From: Moraxella bovoculi 237
GTDB lineage: Bacteria > Pseudomonadota > Gammaproteobacteria > Pseudomonadales > Moraxellaceae
Length of the DNA stretch: 64,000 nt
Assembly (NCBI RefSeq): GCF_000696305.2
Contig: NZ_AOMT01000022.1
Coordinates: 1 to 64,000 of the forward strand
Reading direction: 5' to 3'
The position numbers were made by a program, and so were the translations under genes. The notes below the pieces were generated by a model. That model was not told where the DNA came from. It ran no database searches and saw nothing but the letters and a program-made list of their open reading frames with translations. Positions 18,788 through 30,581 of this stretch are shown piece after piece. Position 1 is the first letter of the stretch; each line of letters begins with the position of its first letter.

Positions 18788-19408
18788 TCAGTCGCTTAGC
18801 AATGATTTGATGAGTGCGTTTTGACGAGCTGTCTGCTGCGTTAGGGTTAGGCGCTGTGCTTTGATGATGGTTTGTAGATCGCCCAATGCGGTACTAAAGT
18901 CATCATTAATCACAACATAATCAAAGTGGTGGTAGTTCTTCATCTCAGTGACCGCACCCGCTAGACGTGTCTCGATGACATCTTTGCTGTCTTGCCCGCG
19001 ATTAGACAATCGGCTGCGCAGCGCGTCACGACTTGGTGGCAAGATGAAGATCATCACAGCTTGCGGGGATTTTTCTTTGACTTGTAATGCGCCTTGCCAA
19101 TCGATCTCTAAAATGACATCGATGCCCTGGTTAAGTAAATCATCTACAGCTTGCCTGCTTGTACCATAGTAATTACCAAAGACTTCAGCATATTCAAAAA
19201 AAGCACCTTTTGCGATCAGCTGCTCAAAAGCCGTCTTGTCAGTAAAATAATAATGCACGCCATCAGATTCAGCAGGTCGTGGCTGTCTGGTGGTGTGCGA
19301 GATGCTGACCTTTAGGTTGTCCGTAGTGGCGAGTAGCTCTTTGACGAGGCTGGTTTTGCCGGTGCCTGATGCGGCGGTGATGATGAATAATGTGCCTTGT
19401 ACGCTCAT
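18788..19408 (-). CDS. gmk: Guanylate kinase
   Basis: A 206-aa kinase that phosphorylates GMP to GDP. The P-loop [17 protein letters not shown] is at residues 9-25. The GMP-binding [22 protein letters not shown] is at about 34-55, and [14 protein letters not shown] and RLSNRGQDS (lid arginines) follow. The length is typical. It lies seven bases upstream of the efflux gene start on the same strand, so the two may be co-transcribed. rpoZ, a common neighbour, is absent. Confidence 0.96.
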   Translation of the reverse strand: MSVQGTLFIITAASGTGKTSLVKELLATTDNLKVSISHTTRQPRPAESDGVHYYFTDKTAFEQLIAKGAFFEYAEVFGNYYGTSRQAVDDLLNQGIDVILEIDWQGALQVKEKSPQAVMIFILPPSRDALRSRLSNRGQDSKDVIETRLAGAVTEMKNYHHFDYVVINDDFSTALGDLQTIIKAQRLTLTQQTARQNALIKSLLSD

Positions 19409-19484
19409 GGGGTGCTCTTGATGAATACAGAATAAAAACGATTATTATAACATAAGCCTAAAACGCCGCCTAATGTTAATCTCA

Positions 19485-19973
19485 TTAAAAGCGCGCCATC
19501 CAAAGCCTTAATTTTAACGACCAAAGTGGCGCGATGCCGGTAAAGCTTTGATGGATCTTACCGTCTTTTAGAATGACAAACGATGGCGTTACTTTGCCTT
19601 GCCAGTCCTGAAAAACCTGACCATCCAAGTCATTAATCACCATAAAATCAAGCTGATTTTTGGTGAGATAATCTGCCAACTCGGCCGTGCTGTCCGATCG
19701 TGTGGCAACCGTAATCACAGGCGTGCCATTCTCGTGTAATGTCTCGACATTCGGCGTGGTGATGCGACAGATCGAGCACCATGTACCCCAAAAATACACC
19801 AACACAGGTGCATCATGACTTTGGGCGACGGCATCAATGATCTGACCTTGATTGGTCTGATAGCGAAGCTCTGGTGTGTCGGGCAGAGTGGGTGCGCGCC
19901 AAAGATTCACCGCCATATAGATGACGATGAAGATCAGTAAATATTTTAATGTGCTTAAGGTGATGTTTTTCAT
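19485..19973 (-). CDS. Membrane-anchored thioredoxin-fold protein, TlpA/ScsD-like
   Basis: A 162-aa protein with one N-terminal membrane segment (YLLIFIVIYMAVNLW) and a periplasmic thioredoxin domain. The redox motif is YFWGTWCSIC near residue 65, and the cis-Pro loop is VTPSFVIL. It belongs to the TlpA/ResA/ScsD group of disulfide reductases or oxidases. Its partner is not known. It lies between gmk and icd as a short gene, and its stop is followed by about 75 bases before gmk. Confidence 0.82.
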   Translation of the reverse strand: MKNITLSTLKYLLIFIVIYMAVNLWRAPTLPDTPELRYQTNQGQIIDAVAQSHDAPVLVYFWGTWCSICRITTPNVETLHENGTPVITVATRSDSTAELADYLTKNQLDFMVINDLDGQVFQDWQGKVTPSFVILKDGKIHQSFTGIAPLWSLKLRLWMARF

Positions 19974-19985
19974 AATACAAAAATA

Positions 19986-20013
19986 AAAATGCCACCTAAA
20001 AAGATGGCATTTT
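19986..20013 (-). terminator. Terminator after icd
   Basis: AAAATGCCA at 19986-19994 pairs with TGGCATTTT at 20005-20013, with two more inner pairs and an AAAA loop. On the icd strand it ends in TTTTTATTTTT. Confidence 0.85.
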
Positions 20014-20024
20014 GTGAGGATGAA

Positions 20025-22268
<2,244 letters not shown>

Positions 22269-22474
22269 TCATAAATAGGGTGAATGGTTGATGCGCCTAA
22301 TGTCACACACCATTCAATCGCTGCAAGCGGATGACTTGCAACTAAATCCATTTGTCGCGTAGCTATTATACCACCTTTGACGGATGCATAACTATATTGT
22401 TTGGATTATAAAACTGCTATTATAATTTATTTAAAAAATACTATCATTTAAATTGTCTATCATCATTTAGTTGT

Positions 22475-23362
22475 TTAGGGTTTTTGGATGTTTTCTAGTA
22501 AGCTTAGAAAACCTTTCATATAAGCCAGTTCCTGACTGTCGCTACGAATCGCGGCGTACAGTTGGCAGTACACGCCAGCGCCCAGTGGGCGGCTGACCAC
22601 CCAGCCTTTTTTCTCGTATTCGCTTGCCACCCAGTCAGGTAGTGCCGCCACACCGCGTTCACTGGCGACCAGCTGTATGAGCATGGCAGTAAGTTCAGTT
22701 GTGCGGATTTGTTTTGGCATGGCGCCATTAGGCTCTAAGAATTTAGCGATAATGTCTAGGCGTTTTTGTTCTACAGGATAGGCGATGAGAGTCTCATCGA
22801 TGAGGTCCTTGGGTTCGATGGTGTTATGACTGGCGAGCAGATGCGAAGGCGAGAGCACCAGACGGCTTTCATAAGTAAATAGCGGCTCGTACAGGATGCC
22901 TTCAATGGGTAAATTGCTTGCGGTGATCAGTAAGTCAATGTCGCCATCAATGAGCATCTGATGTGGTTCAGGCTCAAACCCTGAGGTAAAGTCCAGCTCA
23001 ACATCGCTGTATTCTTTACGATAAACGTTTAAAATTGGCATTAGCCAATCAAAACAGCTATGGCATTCACTGGCAAGCCTTAATTGCCCTGCTTGACCGT
23101 GCGCCAGTCGTTTGATGTCGGATTTGGTGCGGGCGACCTGCGGTAGAATGCTGCCGGCCAGCTGCAGTAAGAGTTTGCCTGCAGGCGTGAAGCTCACAGG
23201 GCGCGTGCGACGATTCACCAAAGATATGTCATAAAAACTTTCAAGTTCTTTGAGCTGATGAGAGATCGCCGATGCGGTCAGATTCAGCTCATCGGCGGTG
23301 GTCGCCAGCGAGCCATGACGAGCCAGCGTAGAGAGCATTTGTAGGTGACGGATTTCTAGCAT
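22475..23362 (-). CDS. metR: LysR-family regulator MetR
   Basis: A 295-aa LysR-type regulator. The N-terminal winged helix (HLQMLSTLARHGSLATTADELNLTASAISHQLKELE) fits the family. The effector domain holds LASECHSCFDWLMPILNVYR, which matches the conserved ECHSC segment of MetR. MetR activates methionine-synthesis genes with homocysteine as cofactor. Likely targets include metX-metW about 13 kb away, but I cannot show its sites there. A pair of 11-base direct repeats lies just upstream of its own start and may be an autoregulatory site. Confidence 0.88.
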   Translation of the reverse strand: MLEIRHLQMLSTLARHGSLATTADELNLTASAISHQLKELESFYDISLVNRRTRPVSFTPAGKLLLQLAGSILPQVARTKSDIKRLAHGQAGQLRLASECHSCFDWLMPILNVYRKEYSDVELDFTSGFEPEPHQMLIDGDIDLLITASNLPIEGILYEPLFTYESRLVLSPSHLLASHNTIEPKDLIDETLIAYPVEQKRLDIIAKFLEPNGAMPKQIRTTELTAMLIQLVASERGVAALPDWVASEYEKKGWVVSRPLGAGVYCQLYAAIRSDSQELAYMKGFLSLLENIQKP

Positions 23363-23379
23363 GATAATCTTAACCTAGT

Positions 23380-23426
23380 GATTTAAAATTATTCAATATT
23401 TTAGCATAAGATTTAAAATTTTTTCA
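23380..23426. promoter_or_regulatory. Paired direct repeats upstream of metR
   Basis: GATTTAAAATT occurs at 23380-23390 and again at 23410-23420, exactly 30 bases apart. Each copy runs into TTCA. The second copy forms TAAA-N5-TTCA (23414-23426), one base off the TGAA-N5-TTCA consensus of MetR. It lies 18-64 bases upstream of the metR start. This is a candidate autoregulatory operator only. Confidence 0.4.
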
Positions 23427-23510
23427 TGTTAAAATGACGGTAGTTTGTGGTATCAAACCATTGCAAATTGTTCTTAAATTTTATTCAAAGATCATGGGGA
23501 TGGGTGAATA

Positions 23511-23759
23511 ATGAACCGTTCAGATGAGACTTATAAGCGCATTCTTGACGCTGGGCGCGGGCTTGGCATGCGCTTCATGCGTTGATTATGTTTGGCAGTA
23601 TTTGAGATGGTGTCAGGATATCTGACGAGGCGCTGGATTGCGATAAAATTAGAGCATGGCGTGGATTTAACCAAGATTGATAAATTTGCAAAGCGACTGG
23701 AGTGGGTGATGCTTGCGATTGTTCTTGTGAGTGTTATTGTTAAGGCATTCAATGCTTAA
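23511..23759 (+). pseudogene. Small membrane protein with internal TGA stop
   Basis: From ATG 23511, with a GATGGGTGA ribosome site just upstream, the frame reads 24 codons (start MNRSDETYKRILDAG) to TGA at 23583-23585. It then continues in the same frame for 57 codons to TAA at 23757. The second part holds a plausible folded stretch (TRRWIAIKLEHGVDLTKIDKFAKRLEW) and a C-terminal membrane helix (VMLAIVLVSVIVKAF). TGA probably replaces a Trp codon. I do not recognise the family. Either it is a pseudogene or one base is misread. Confidence 0.5.
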
Positions 23760-23838
23760 TATCAAGCAGCTTAGTTGAGATTTAAGAGTTTATAATTTCC
23801 CCATAAAGAGCAAGGTTGCAAAAATCATCTACAAACGA

Positions 23839-23867
23839 AAAACCCCAATGAATACCATTGGGGTTTT
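23839..23867. terminator. Bidirectional terminator
   Basis: A perfect 12-bp stem pairs AAAACCCCAATG at 23839-23850 with 23856-23867 around a 5-base loop. It lies between the small broken gene and the convergent DUF2799 lipoprotein gene. Confidence 0.88.
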
Positions 23868-23874
23868 GTATGGA

Positions 23875-24318
23875 TCAATAAAAATACCAAGGCAAAAACG
23901 GATAACCACCGTAATAGCCATGCCCATAAGGGTGGTGAATGCGCTGACTCATCTCGTATTGTTGAAGCCCCATCATGTTGGCATGGTGCAGCTCTTCTAA
24001 GTTATGATCGCAGACACCGGTCAATTCATAGCCACGCCTGCCCATCTCGTAGGCGTTCGACTTCGTGCAGTAGCTTTTTAGACCGATTTGACGACCTTCT
24101 TCCCAGGCGGCTCGGTTTGGGCTGATGCCAGCTGCTTGGCAGATTTTTTGATGGCTTAGGATGCGTTGGGCGCTGTAGCCGTTTTGACCGTCTTTGATAC
24201 CGATATTCTGCCAGTCTGCACTTGCGCAGTCATTGACGTTGAACTGTGGCTGTTTGGTGGTGCAGCCTGTCATGGCGAGGGCTAGGACGAATGCAGACAG
24301 CATTATTGGTTTTTTCAT
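23875..24318 (-). CDS. DUF2799 family lipoprotein
   Basis: A 147-aa protein with a lipoprotein signal (MKKPIMLSAFVLALAMTGC, lipobox MTGC). The mature part has the DUF2799 pattern: NDCASADWQNIGIKDGQNGY, then CQAAGISPNRAAWEEGRQIGLKSYC. The C-terminus is rich in Gly, Tyr and His (HHPYGHGYYGGYPFLPWYFY). The function of the family is unknown. It is probably anchored in the outer membrane. Confidence 0.82.
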   Translation of the reverse strand: MKKPIMLSAFVLALAMTGCTTKQPQFNVNDCASADWQNIGIKDGQNGYSAQRILSHQKICQAAGISPNRAAWEEGRQIGLKSYCTKSNAYEMGRRGYELTGVCDHNLEELHHANMMGLQQYEMSQRIHHPYGHGYYGGYPFLPWYFY

Positions 24319-24391
24319 GATGTCACCTAAGGGTGGGATTATTTTGTTATTATAATACGATTTTTAAGGAAAATTGTATGATTATCTTAAC

Positions 24392-24422
24392 AAAAAACCC
24401 TGCCAACTTGACAGGGTTTTTT
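24392..24422 (-). terminator. Terminator after the PuuP-like permease gene
   Basis: AAAAAACCCTG at 24392-24402 pairs with CAGGGTTTTTT at 24412-24422, an 11-bp stem. On the minus strand a T-run closes it, about 15 bases after the permease stop. Confidence 0.88.
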
Positions 24423-24436
24423 GGATGCGAAACATA

Positions 24437-25822
24437 TTACACGTCTTCACGGTATTGAGGTACTGGCTTTTTGAAGCCGCCTGTCTTGATGCCTAGCCAG
24501 ATAAAGCCCAGAAATGCCCAGAAGACACCCACACCAAAGGTGGTGCTGTCCACTTCTAGCCACATCAAGAAGATGCTGATAAAGCCAACCACAGGTACGA
24601 TCACGTAGCTTAGGATTTGCTTAGGTGTCTCAACCATCTTATCACGCACCGCATAGCGGAAAATTACCGATAAGTTCACAAAGCTAAATGCAGTCAACGC
24701 ACCGAAGCTGATTAGGTTTACCACTGTCTCTAGGCTAATAAAGCCTGCGGTCAATGCCACGCCACCTGCGATCAGGATGTTATTCACTGGAGTGAAGAAT
24801 TTCGGGCTTAATTGACCAAAAATCTTATTGCTGATCACGCCGTCACGACCCATCACATACATCAGACGAGATACGCCAGCATGAGCTGAGATACCAGACG
24901 CCATTACTGTGACAATCGCAAAGCCCAGCACGATCGCTTGGAATGCCGAACCACCCACAAGTAGCAAGATCTCTGCTTGAGTCTCATCCACCGCTTCAAA
25001 GTACAGTTCAGGTCTACTTGGTAGGTAGGCTTGCATGAAGTAGCCGCTGATGATGAATACAATACCTGCGATCAGCGTTGTTAGAATCATTGCTTTTGGC
25101 AGGGTGTTTTTAACGTCTTTGGTCTCTTCAGCAAGGCTAGAAATCGAGTCAAAGCCTGTGAACGAGAAGCATAGAATGGTCGCACCTGTGATCAACGCAC
25201 CAACGCTGGTCATCTCATCCCAAAATGGCTTCAAGCTCCACAGCTCATAGATGTCTTCAGGGCGAGTGTTGGCAGCGTACTGTGCCATTTGTAGCTTGCT
25301 ATAGATCAAATAGGTGAATACAGCAATAACCACCAACTGCACCGCTACGATCCAGCTGTTAAAGTAGGCAACGGTCTTTGAGCCAAAAATATTGACGATG
25401 GTCATCAGACCTGTCAGACCAATTACCCAAACCCAATGGTTCACCGAAGGGAATAGAGCTTCAAGATATAGCACCGCCAAGATGATATTAACCATCGGCG
25501 AAAGCAGGTAGTCTAGCCAGCTTGACCAGCCAACCATAAAGCCCATTGATGGGTTGATTGCTTTTTGGGTATAGGTGTAGGCAGAACCTGAAGAAGGATA
25601 CGCTCTGATCATGTGACCATAGCTGATGGACGTAAGCAAGATAGCAAACAGTGCAAAAATATAAGACATCGGCACATGACCACCACTGTCGCGAGATACC
25701 ATACCAAAGGTATCAAGTAGTGTCATCGGCTGAATGTAGGCAAGACCAATAATGATGACGTGCCATAGACCAAGATTACGCTGCAACTTGGCAGCATTAG
25801 CAGGAACAGGTGAAATACTCAA
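24437..25822 (-). CDS. APC-family amino acid/polyamine permease, PuuP-like
   Basis: A 461-aa inner-membrane transporter with about twelve hydrophobic segments. The N-terminal half matches the putrescine importer PuuP closely in pattern: GLAYIQPMTLLDTFGMVSR, GHVPMSYIFAL, GSAYTYTQKAINP, FMVGWSSWLDYLL, and later ILCFSFTGFDSISSLAEET and ASGISAHAGVSRLMYVMGRD. The substrate is inferred. I chose TTG 25822, because GGAGG at 25835-25831 stands eight bases upstream; the frame extends to 25894 without family similarity. No polyamine catabolic genes adjoin, although a diaminobutyrate decarboxylase-like gene lies in the same window. Confidence 0.83.
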   Translation of the reverse strand: MSISPVPANAAKLQRNLGLWHVIIIGLAYIQPMTLLDTFGMVSRDSGGHVPMSYIFALFAILLTSISYGHMIRAYPSSGSAYTYTQKAINPSMGFMVGWSSWLDYLLSPMVNIILAVLYLEALFPSVNHWVWVIGLTGLMTIVNIFGSKTVAYFNSWIVAVQLVVIAVFTYLIYSKLQMAQYAANTRPEDIYELWSLKPFWDEMTSVGALITGATILCFSFTGFDSISSLAEETKDVKNTLPKAMILTTLIAGIVFIISGYFMQAYLPSRPELYFEAVDETQAEILLLVGGSAFQAIVLGFAIVTVMASGISAHAGVSRLMYVMGRDGVISNKIFGQLSPKFFTPVNNILIAGGVALTAGFISLETVVNLISFGALTAFSFVNLSVIFRYAVRDKMVETPKQILSYVIVPVVGFISIFLMWLEVDSTTFGVGVFWAFLGFIWLGIKTGGFKKPVPQYREDV

Positions 25823-26209
25823 CGTATTATCCTCCAAAAGCGTGCGTAAACGCAAAAAAGAGAAAAGGCGTTGGGGTGCGTAATACTGTTTCAAACGTGC
25901 TAATGACAGATTGGGGCAATCTGATTTGGGCGTGTTTGAGATTTGATTAAGCTATCAACTCCAAGAATTTTTTACAAAATAAAACCCAAAAACGCCAATG
26001 TGGCAGATTTGGGATTTTTCAGATGAAAAATAGAAGCGCATTGTACCGCAAAAAATTAGCATTGTCAGCTGTTTTTGATAAAAATAAGCCACATTTGGCA
26101 ACAATTTTGTAACTTGAGCCAGATTTTTGCTTATTTTAAATCCTTATTTTTACAAAGGTTTTACAACTTTTGGACATTTTAACCGATAAAGCTGATAGGA
26201 TAATTTTAA
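25823..26209. other. Intergenic region upstream of the PuuP-like permease
   Basis: About 385 AT-rich bases between folM and the permease gene. It contains the permease ribosome site GGAGG and A/T runs. I see no convincing gene, hairpin terminator or promoter hexamer pair. Confidence 0.5.
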
Positions 26210-26986
26210 TCAACCACCTTTTAAGGTTAAGCTGCGACCGCCATCGATGGCGAGTATCTGACCTGTGATGTAGTCTGCGTCTGCCAAGAACGCCACAGCA
26301 TTTGCGATGTCTTCGGGCGTGCCGATTTTACCGAGTGGCACAGAGTCGGTCAGGGCTTGTTTTGTGCTGTCATTTAATTCGCTGTTTTGGTTATCATGGG
26401 GAAAAATGTTCACGCCTGGCGATACGCCATTGATGCGAATGTTGGGCGCAAGCTCAAGCGCAAGGCTTTGCACCATCATGTGGTGGGCAGCCTTTGCTAT
26501 GTTATAAATCGGGTAGCCGACAAAGGGCTTATCGCGCGCATGAATGTCCAGCAGGCTGATGATGGCGCCGTGTTGCTTGGCAAGCTCATCTTTAAAAGTT
26601 AAGCTCAAAAAAAGCGGCGCTTTAGTGTTGGTCAAAAATAAATCATCCCAGTGCGACTGCCAAGTTGCATGATCGTCATTCAGTGAGGTCGAATAGAAGC
26701 TAGACGCGTTATTTACCAACAGATCCAGCCGCCCGAACAGTGATATGGCATCGTTGGTGAATTGATTCAGTAGAACACTGTCATTAATGATGCTAAGGTT
26801 GGCTTGGATGGTGTTGGCAGAATTTGGGCGGATGGCGTTTAACTCATCGCGAAGTGCTTTGGCAGCATCTTGACTGTGGTTGTGATGAATGATGACATCA
26901 TAGCCTTTTGTGTGCAATGCCTGAGTGATTGCGCACCCGATACGCTTGGCGCCACCTGTGATTAAGGCGACTTTAGATGAATTCAT
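26210..26986 (-). CDS. folM: Short-chain dehydrogenase, pteridine reductase (FolM-like)
   Basis: A 258-aa SDR-fold enzyme. The cofactor loop is TGGAKRIG at residues 10-17; the Arg in TGxxxRxG marks NADPH-dependent pteridine reductases. The catalytic Tyr-Lys pair is in YPIYNIAKAAHH, and the ending GQILAIDGGRSL fits. It likely reduces dihydropterins or dihydrofolate, but the exact substrate is inferred. Its ATG overlaps the cca stop in ATGA, indicating translational coupling. Confidence 0.82.
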   Translation of the reverse strand: MNSSKVALITGGAKRIGCAITQALHTKGYDVIIHHNHSQDAAKALRDELNAIRPNSANTIQANLSIINDSVLLNQFTNDAISLFGRLDLLVNNASSFYSTSLNDDHATWQSHWDDLFLTNTKAPLFLSLTFKDELAKQHGAIISLLDIHARDKPFVGYPIYNIAKAAHHMMVQSLALELAPNIRINGVSPGVNIFPHDNQNSELNDSTKQALTDSVPLGKIGTPEDIANAVAFLADADYITGQILAIDGGRSLTLKGG

Positions 26987-28152
26987 GAGTGCTTCCTTGT
27001 TGTATCTTCTAAATACTGATCTATATCATCTGCGAGCTGGATTTTTCTTAAGCGTGTCAGCTCATCACCGATTGCTTTGCCTTTTAGGGTGGGATTGACG
27101 TCATTAATGCCAATTTTATTGTAGATTTTGATGGCGTTTATCATGAAATCCATTGATATGTTGGTCTTATGAAGTGCATTTACTGTCTGTATCAATAGGC
27201 GTATCGTCTCATCATCTTTGTGCGCGCGTGTCTGCTCGATCAAAGACAGCAGGGTGTCTGCATCGATATTTGGCAGCTTTAGGATGTTGCCATGATGCGT
27301 AATGAACGCCTTGGCAAAGTTCTTGATGTGATTGGGAGTCATCAGGCGATTGGTGGTGTGTTGTAGTTTGTCCAAGGCATCAGGGTCGCCCAAAAATACC
27401 GACATGAGCAAGGCGAATTTGATTGTTAAAGACGCATCTGAATGGTATTCAAGTGCAGCAAAGGCGGATTCTCGTCGCACTTTGTCTTGCAGGCTGTCAG
27501 ACAGTTCTGGCAAGATGTATTTTAAAATACCAAGCTCTAATAGCAGCTTAAAATACGCGTATCCGTGCTTCTCGCCTAAGGCGCGCGCAGATTCGCTCCA
27601 TATGCGTTCGCGACTTAGGTGGTTTAGCTCGCCATCTTTGGCGATGCTTTGCATGAGTGCGGCGGTCTCATCTGCCACCACAAAGCCTATGTCATAAAAC
27701 CGCGCATAAAACCGCGCTACCCTAAGCACCCTAAGCGGATCTTCGCTAAAGGCAGGCGAGATGTGGCGTAAGACTTTTTTGCCAAGATCGTCTTGCCCGC
27801 CATAAGGGTCTACAATCTGACCTGTCAATGCATCATCAAAAAGCGATCGCACAGACATCGCCATTGCATTTATGGTAAGGTCTCGGCGCATGAGATCGTC
27901 TTCTAGGCTGACGTTATTCGTGCTTACACTAAAGCCTTGATAACCGTGTCCGCTTTTTCTTTCGGTACGGGCTAGGGCATATTCAGCGTGAGTGATGGGG
28001 TGTAAGAATACAGGAAAATCTGCCCCCACCTGCTCAAAGCCTTGCGCCAGCATCTGCTCAGCCGAACCACCCACAACCATAAAATCCTTGTCTTTAATAG
28101 GGAGGTTTAGCAGGGTATCGCGCACCGCACCGCCTACCAGATAAATTTGCAT
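26983..28152 (-). CDS. cca: CCA-adding tRNA nucleotidyltransferase
   Basis: A 389-aa class II nucleotidyltransferase that builds or repairs the 3' CCA end of tRNA. The motifs are VGGAVRDTLLNLPIKDKDFMVVG with the metal-binding Asp pair, RRDLTINAMAMS, DPYGGQDDLGKKVLRHISPAFSEDPLRVLR, and the ERIWSE region. I use ATG 28152 (MQIYLVGGAVRD), because the upstream extension lacks similarity. The C-terminal half shows no HD metal motif of the kind found in the E. coli enzyme, so the phosphohydrolase activity is probably absent. folM follows with a 4-base overlap. Confidence 0.93.
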   Translation of the reverse strand: MQIYLVGGAVRDTLLNLPIKDKDFMVVGGSAEQMLAQGFEQVGADFPVFLHPITHAEYALARTERKSGHGYQGFSVSTNNVSLEDDLMRRDLTINAMAMSVRSLFDDALTGQIVDPYGGQDDLGKKVLRHISPAFSEDPLRVLRVARFYARFYDIGFVVADETAALMQSIAKDGELNHLSRERIWSESARALGEKHGYAYFKLLLELGILKYILPELSDSLQDKVRRESAFAALEYHSDASLTIKFALLMSVFLGDPDALDKLQHTTNRLMTPNHIKNFAKAFITHHGNILKLPNIDADTLLSLIEQTRAHKDDETIRLLIQTVNALHKTNISMDFMINAIKIYNKIGINDVNPTLKGKAIGDELTRLRKIQLADDIDQYLEDTTRKHS

Positions 28153-28205
28153 CGATGAATCACCATTGAAATTTGTTTGATTGTACTGTTTTTTCTGACA
28201 TAGAA

Positions 28206-28232
28206 AAAAGACCCTGTGTGGCAAGGTCTTTT
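28206..28232 (-). terminator. Terminator after maeB
   Basis: AAAAGACC at 28206-28213 pairs with GGTCTTTT at 28225-28232. On the minus strand it ends in TTTTTT, 16 bases after the maeB stop. Confidence 0.82.
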
Positions 28233-28247
28233 CGTCTATGGGTATGC

Positions 28248-30581
28248 TTAAGCTTGCATTTCTTGAGCATCGTTCACAGTCAGTGCCGTCATGTTGACGA
28301 TACGACGTGCGGTGGCCGATGGGGTAAGAATGTGTACAGGCTTGTCTGCACCTAGTAGAATCGGACCTAGTGCGGCCGAACCTGTGGCAGTTTTTAGAAG
28401 GTTGAAAGCGATGTTTGCAGCATCTAGCGTCGGTAGGATTAGCAGGTTCGCTGAACCTTGGAGTGAGCTAAATGGATAGCTTTGCTTACGCATGCGCTCA
28501 TCCAATGCGATGTCACCGTGCATTTCGCCATCAAATTCAAAATCAACATTCATCTGAGTTAGGATGTCATGAACTTTACGCATCTTCACAGCAGATTCAC
28601 GGTCTGACGTGCCGAAGTTTGAATGTGACAGCAGGGCAACTTTTGGTGTGATGCCAAAGCGGCGCACGCTCTTGGCTGCCAAGACGGTCATCTCAGCCAA
28701 CTCTTCTGCGGTTGGGTCGTCATTGATGTAGGTATCGGCGATGAATAGGTTGCGGTTTTGCATTAATACGGCGCTCATCGCGTAGAAGTTGCTGATGCCT
28801 TCTTTTTTGCCGATGACTTGGTTTAGGTATTTTAGATGCAGATGGTAGAAACCAAACGTACCACAAATCAGACCGTCAGCGTCACCAAGCTCTACCATCA
28901 ACGATGCGATCAGTGTTGTCTTGCGACGTACATCACGACGAGCCAGTTCTAGGCTGATGCCGTTGCGCTGGTTGGTAGTGTAGTGATGCTGACTGTATTC
29001 TTCGTAGCGTGGGTTGTTGTTCGGATCGATGATGGTGATGCTCTCACCGTCGATCAGACGCAGACCAAGTGCATTGATTTCTTGCTTAATAACCTCAGGA
29101 CGGCCAACAAGAATTGGCGTAGCGATCTTCTCATCAACCACAACTTGCACAGCGCGCAGTACGTTGATGTCTTCGCCTTCTGCATAGACGATGCGTTTTG
29201 GATTGCGTTTGGCCTTATTGAATACAGGCTTCATCGCAAGTGCAGTGTTGTACACGAATTCAGACAGCGTCTGACGATACGCATCGAAGTCTTTGATAGG
29301 CAGTGTCGCAACGCCTGTATCCATCGCCGCTTTTGCAACGGCAGGGGCAATCTCTAGGATTAGGTTTGGCTCTAGCGGGCCAGGGATTAGGTACTCACGA
29401 CCGAATGATTTGGCAGATTTGCCGTCATCTTCTAGTTCGGTAGATTCTGTGTGTGCCATGGCTGCGATGGCGTGCACGCAGGCAAGCTTCATCTCTTCGT
29501 TCACAACTGTTGCGCCTACATCTAGCGCACCGCGGAAGATATACGGGAAGCAAAGCGCGTTATTTACTTGGTTCGGATAATCTGAACGACCTGTCGCCAT
29601 GATCACATCTGAACGTACCGCGTGGGCAAGCTCTGGCATGATCTCTGGGGTTGGGTTGGCTAGCGCGAAGATGATTGGATCTCGTGCCATCGAACGCACC
29701 ATGTCTTGAGAGACGATACCAGGACCTGACAGGCCTAAGAATACGTCTGCATTGACCATAACTTCTGCCAAAGTGACTTTATCTGTGTCGCGTGCGTAGC
29801 GTTGTTTTGATTCGTCCAGGTTCTCGCGGCTCGAGGTGATGACGCCTTTTGAGTCTAGTACGTAGATGTTTTCTTTGCGTACGCCCAAAGCGACTGCCAG
29901 ATCAAGACATGAGATGGCTGCTGCGCCTGCGCCTGAACAGACCAGCGTGATGTCGCTGATGTTTTTACCGTTTAATTTTAGGGCGTTAAGTAGAGCGGCT
30001 GCCGAGATGATCGCTGTGCCATGTTGGTCGTCATGGAACACAGGGATGTTCATGCGGCTACGAAGTTCGCGCTCAATTTTAAAGCATTCTGGCGCCTTGA
30101 TGTCTTCTAGGTTAATACCGCCAAAGGTTGGCTCTAAGCTTGCAACGGTCTCGATGAATTTATCTGGATCGTTTTCGTTGATTTCGATGTCAAATACATC
30201 AATGCCTGCGAATTTCTTAAACAGTACGCCCTTACCTTCCATCACAGGTTTTGATGCCAGTGCGCCAATGTTGCCTAAGCCAAGTACAGCGGTACCATTG
30301 GTGATGACGCCAACTAAGTTAGAGCGAGCGGTGTATTTAGCGGCAAGTTTTGGATCTTTTTCGATCTCAAGACATGGCACGGCGACGCCAGGAGAGTAGG
30401 CTAGAGCTAGGTCGCGCTGGTTGGCGATTTGTTTGGTTGGAGTGACGGAGATTTTACCTGGGCGAGGGTTTTCGTGATAATGCAGGGCGTTTTGTTCGAA
30501 TTGTAAACGCTGAGCATCAACGTCAGATTGAAATGCGGTATCTTGTGTTTTGTCCTGATTTGAGACATTTTGTTGGGACAT
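28248..30581 (-). CDS. maeB: NADP-dependent malic enzyme with C-terminal phosphotransacetylase-like domain
   Basis: A 777-aa enzyme that oxidatively decarboxylates malate to pyruvate. The N-terminal malic domain shows [46 protein letters not shown] and [20 protein letters not shown], followed by an NAD(P) fold ([13 protein letters not shown]). The C-terminal third, from about residue 450, is a phosphotransacetylase-like domain ([34 protein letters not shown]), which in MaeB proteins is regulatory. The length is normal, with its own terminator. Confidence 0.95.
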   Translation of the reverse strand: MSQQNVSNQDKTQDTAFQSDVDAQRLQFEQNALHYHENPRPGKISVTPTKQIANQRDLALAYSPGVAVPCLEIEKDPKLAAKYTARSNLVGVITNGTAVLGLGNIGALASKPVMEGKGVLFKKFAGIDVFDIEINENDPDKFIETVASLEPTFGGINLEDIKAPECFKIERELRSRMNIPVFHDDQHGTAIISAAALLNALKLNGKNISDITLVCSGAGAAAISCLDLAVALGVRKENIYVLDSKGVITSSRENLDESKQRYARDTDKVTLAEVMVNADVFLGLSGPGIVSQDMVRSMARDPIIFALANPTPEIMPELAHAVRSDVIMATGRSDYPNQVNNALCFPYIFRGALDVGATVVNEEMKLACVHAIAAMAHTESTELEDDGKSAKSFGREYLIPGPLEPNLILEIAPAVAKAAMDTGVATLPIKDFDAYRQTLSEFVYNTALAMKPVFNKAKRNPKRIVYAEGEDINVLRAVQVVVDEKIATPILVGRPEVIKQEINALGLRLIDGESITIIDPNNNPRYEEYSQHHYTTNQRNGISLELARRDVRRKTTLIASLMVELGDADGLICGTFGFYHLHLKYLNQVIGKKEGISNFYAMSAVLMQNRNLFIADTYINDDPTAEELAEMTVLAAKSVRRFGITPKVALLSHSNFGTSDRESAVKMRKVHDILTQMNVDFEFDGEMHGDIALDERMRKQSYPFSSLQGSANLLILPTLDAANIAFNLLKTATGSAALGPILLGADKPVHILTPSATARRIVNMTALTVNDAQEMQA

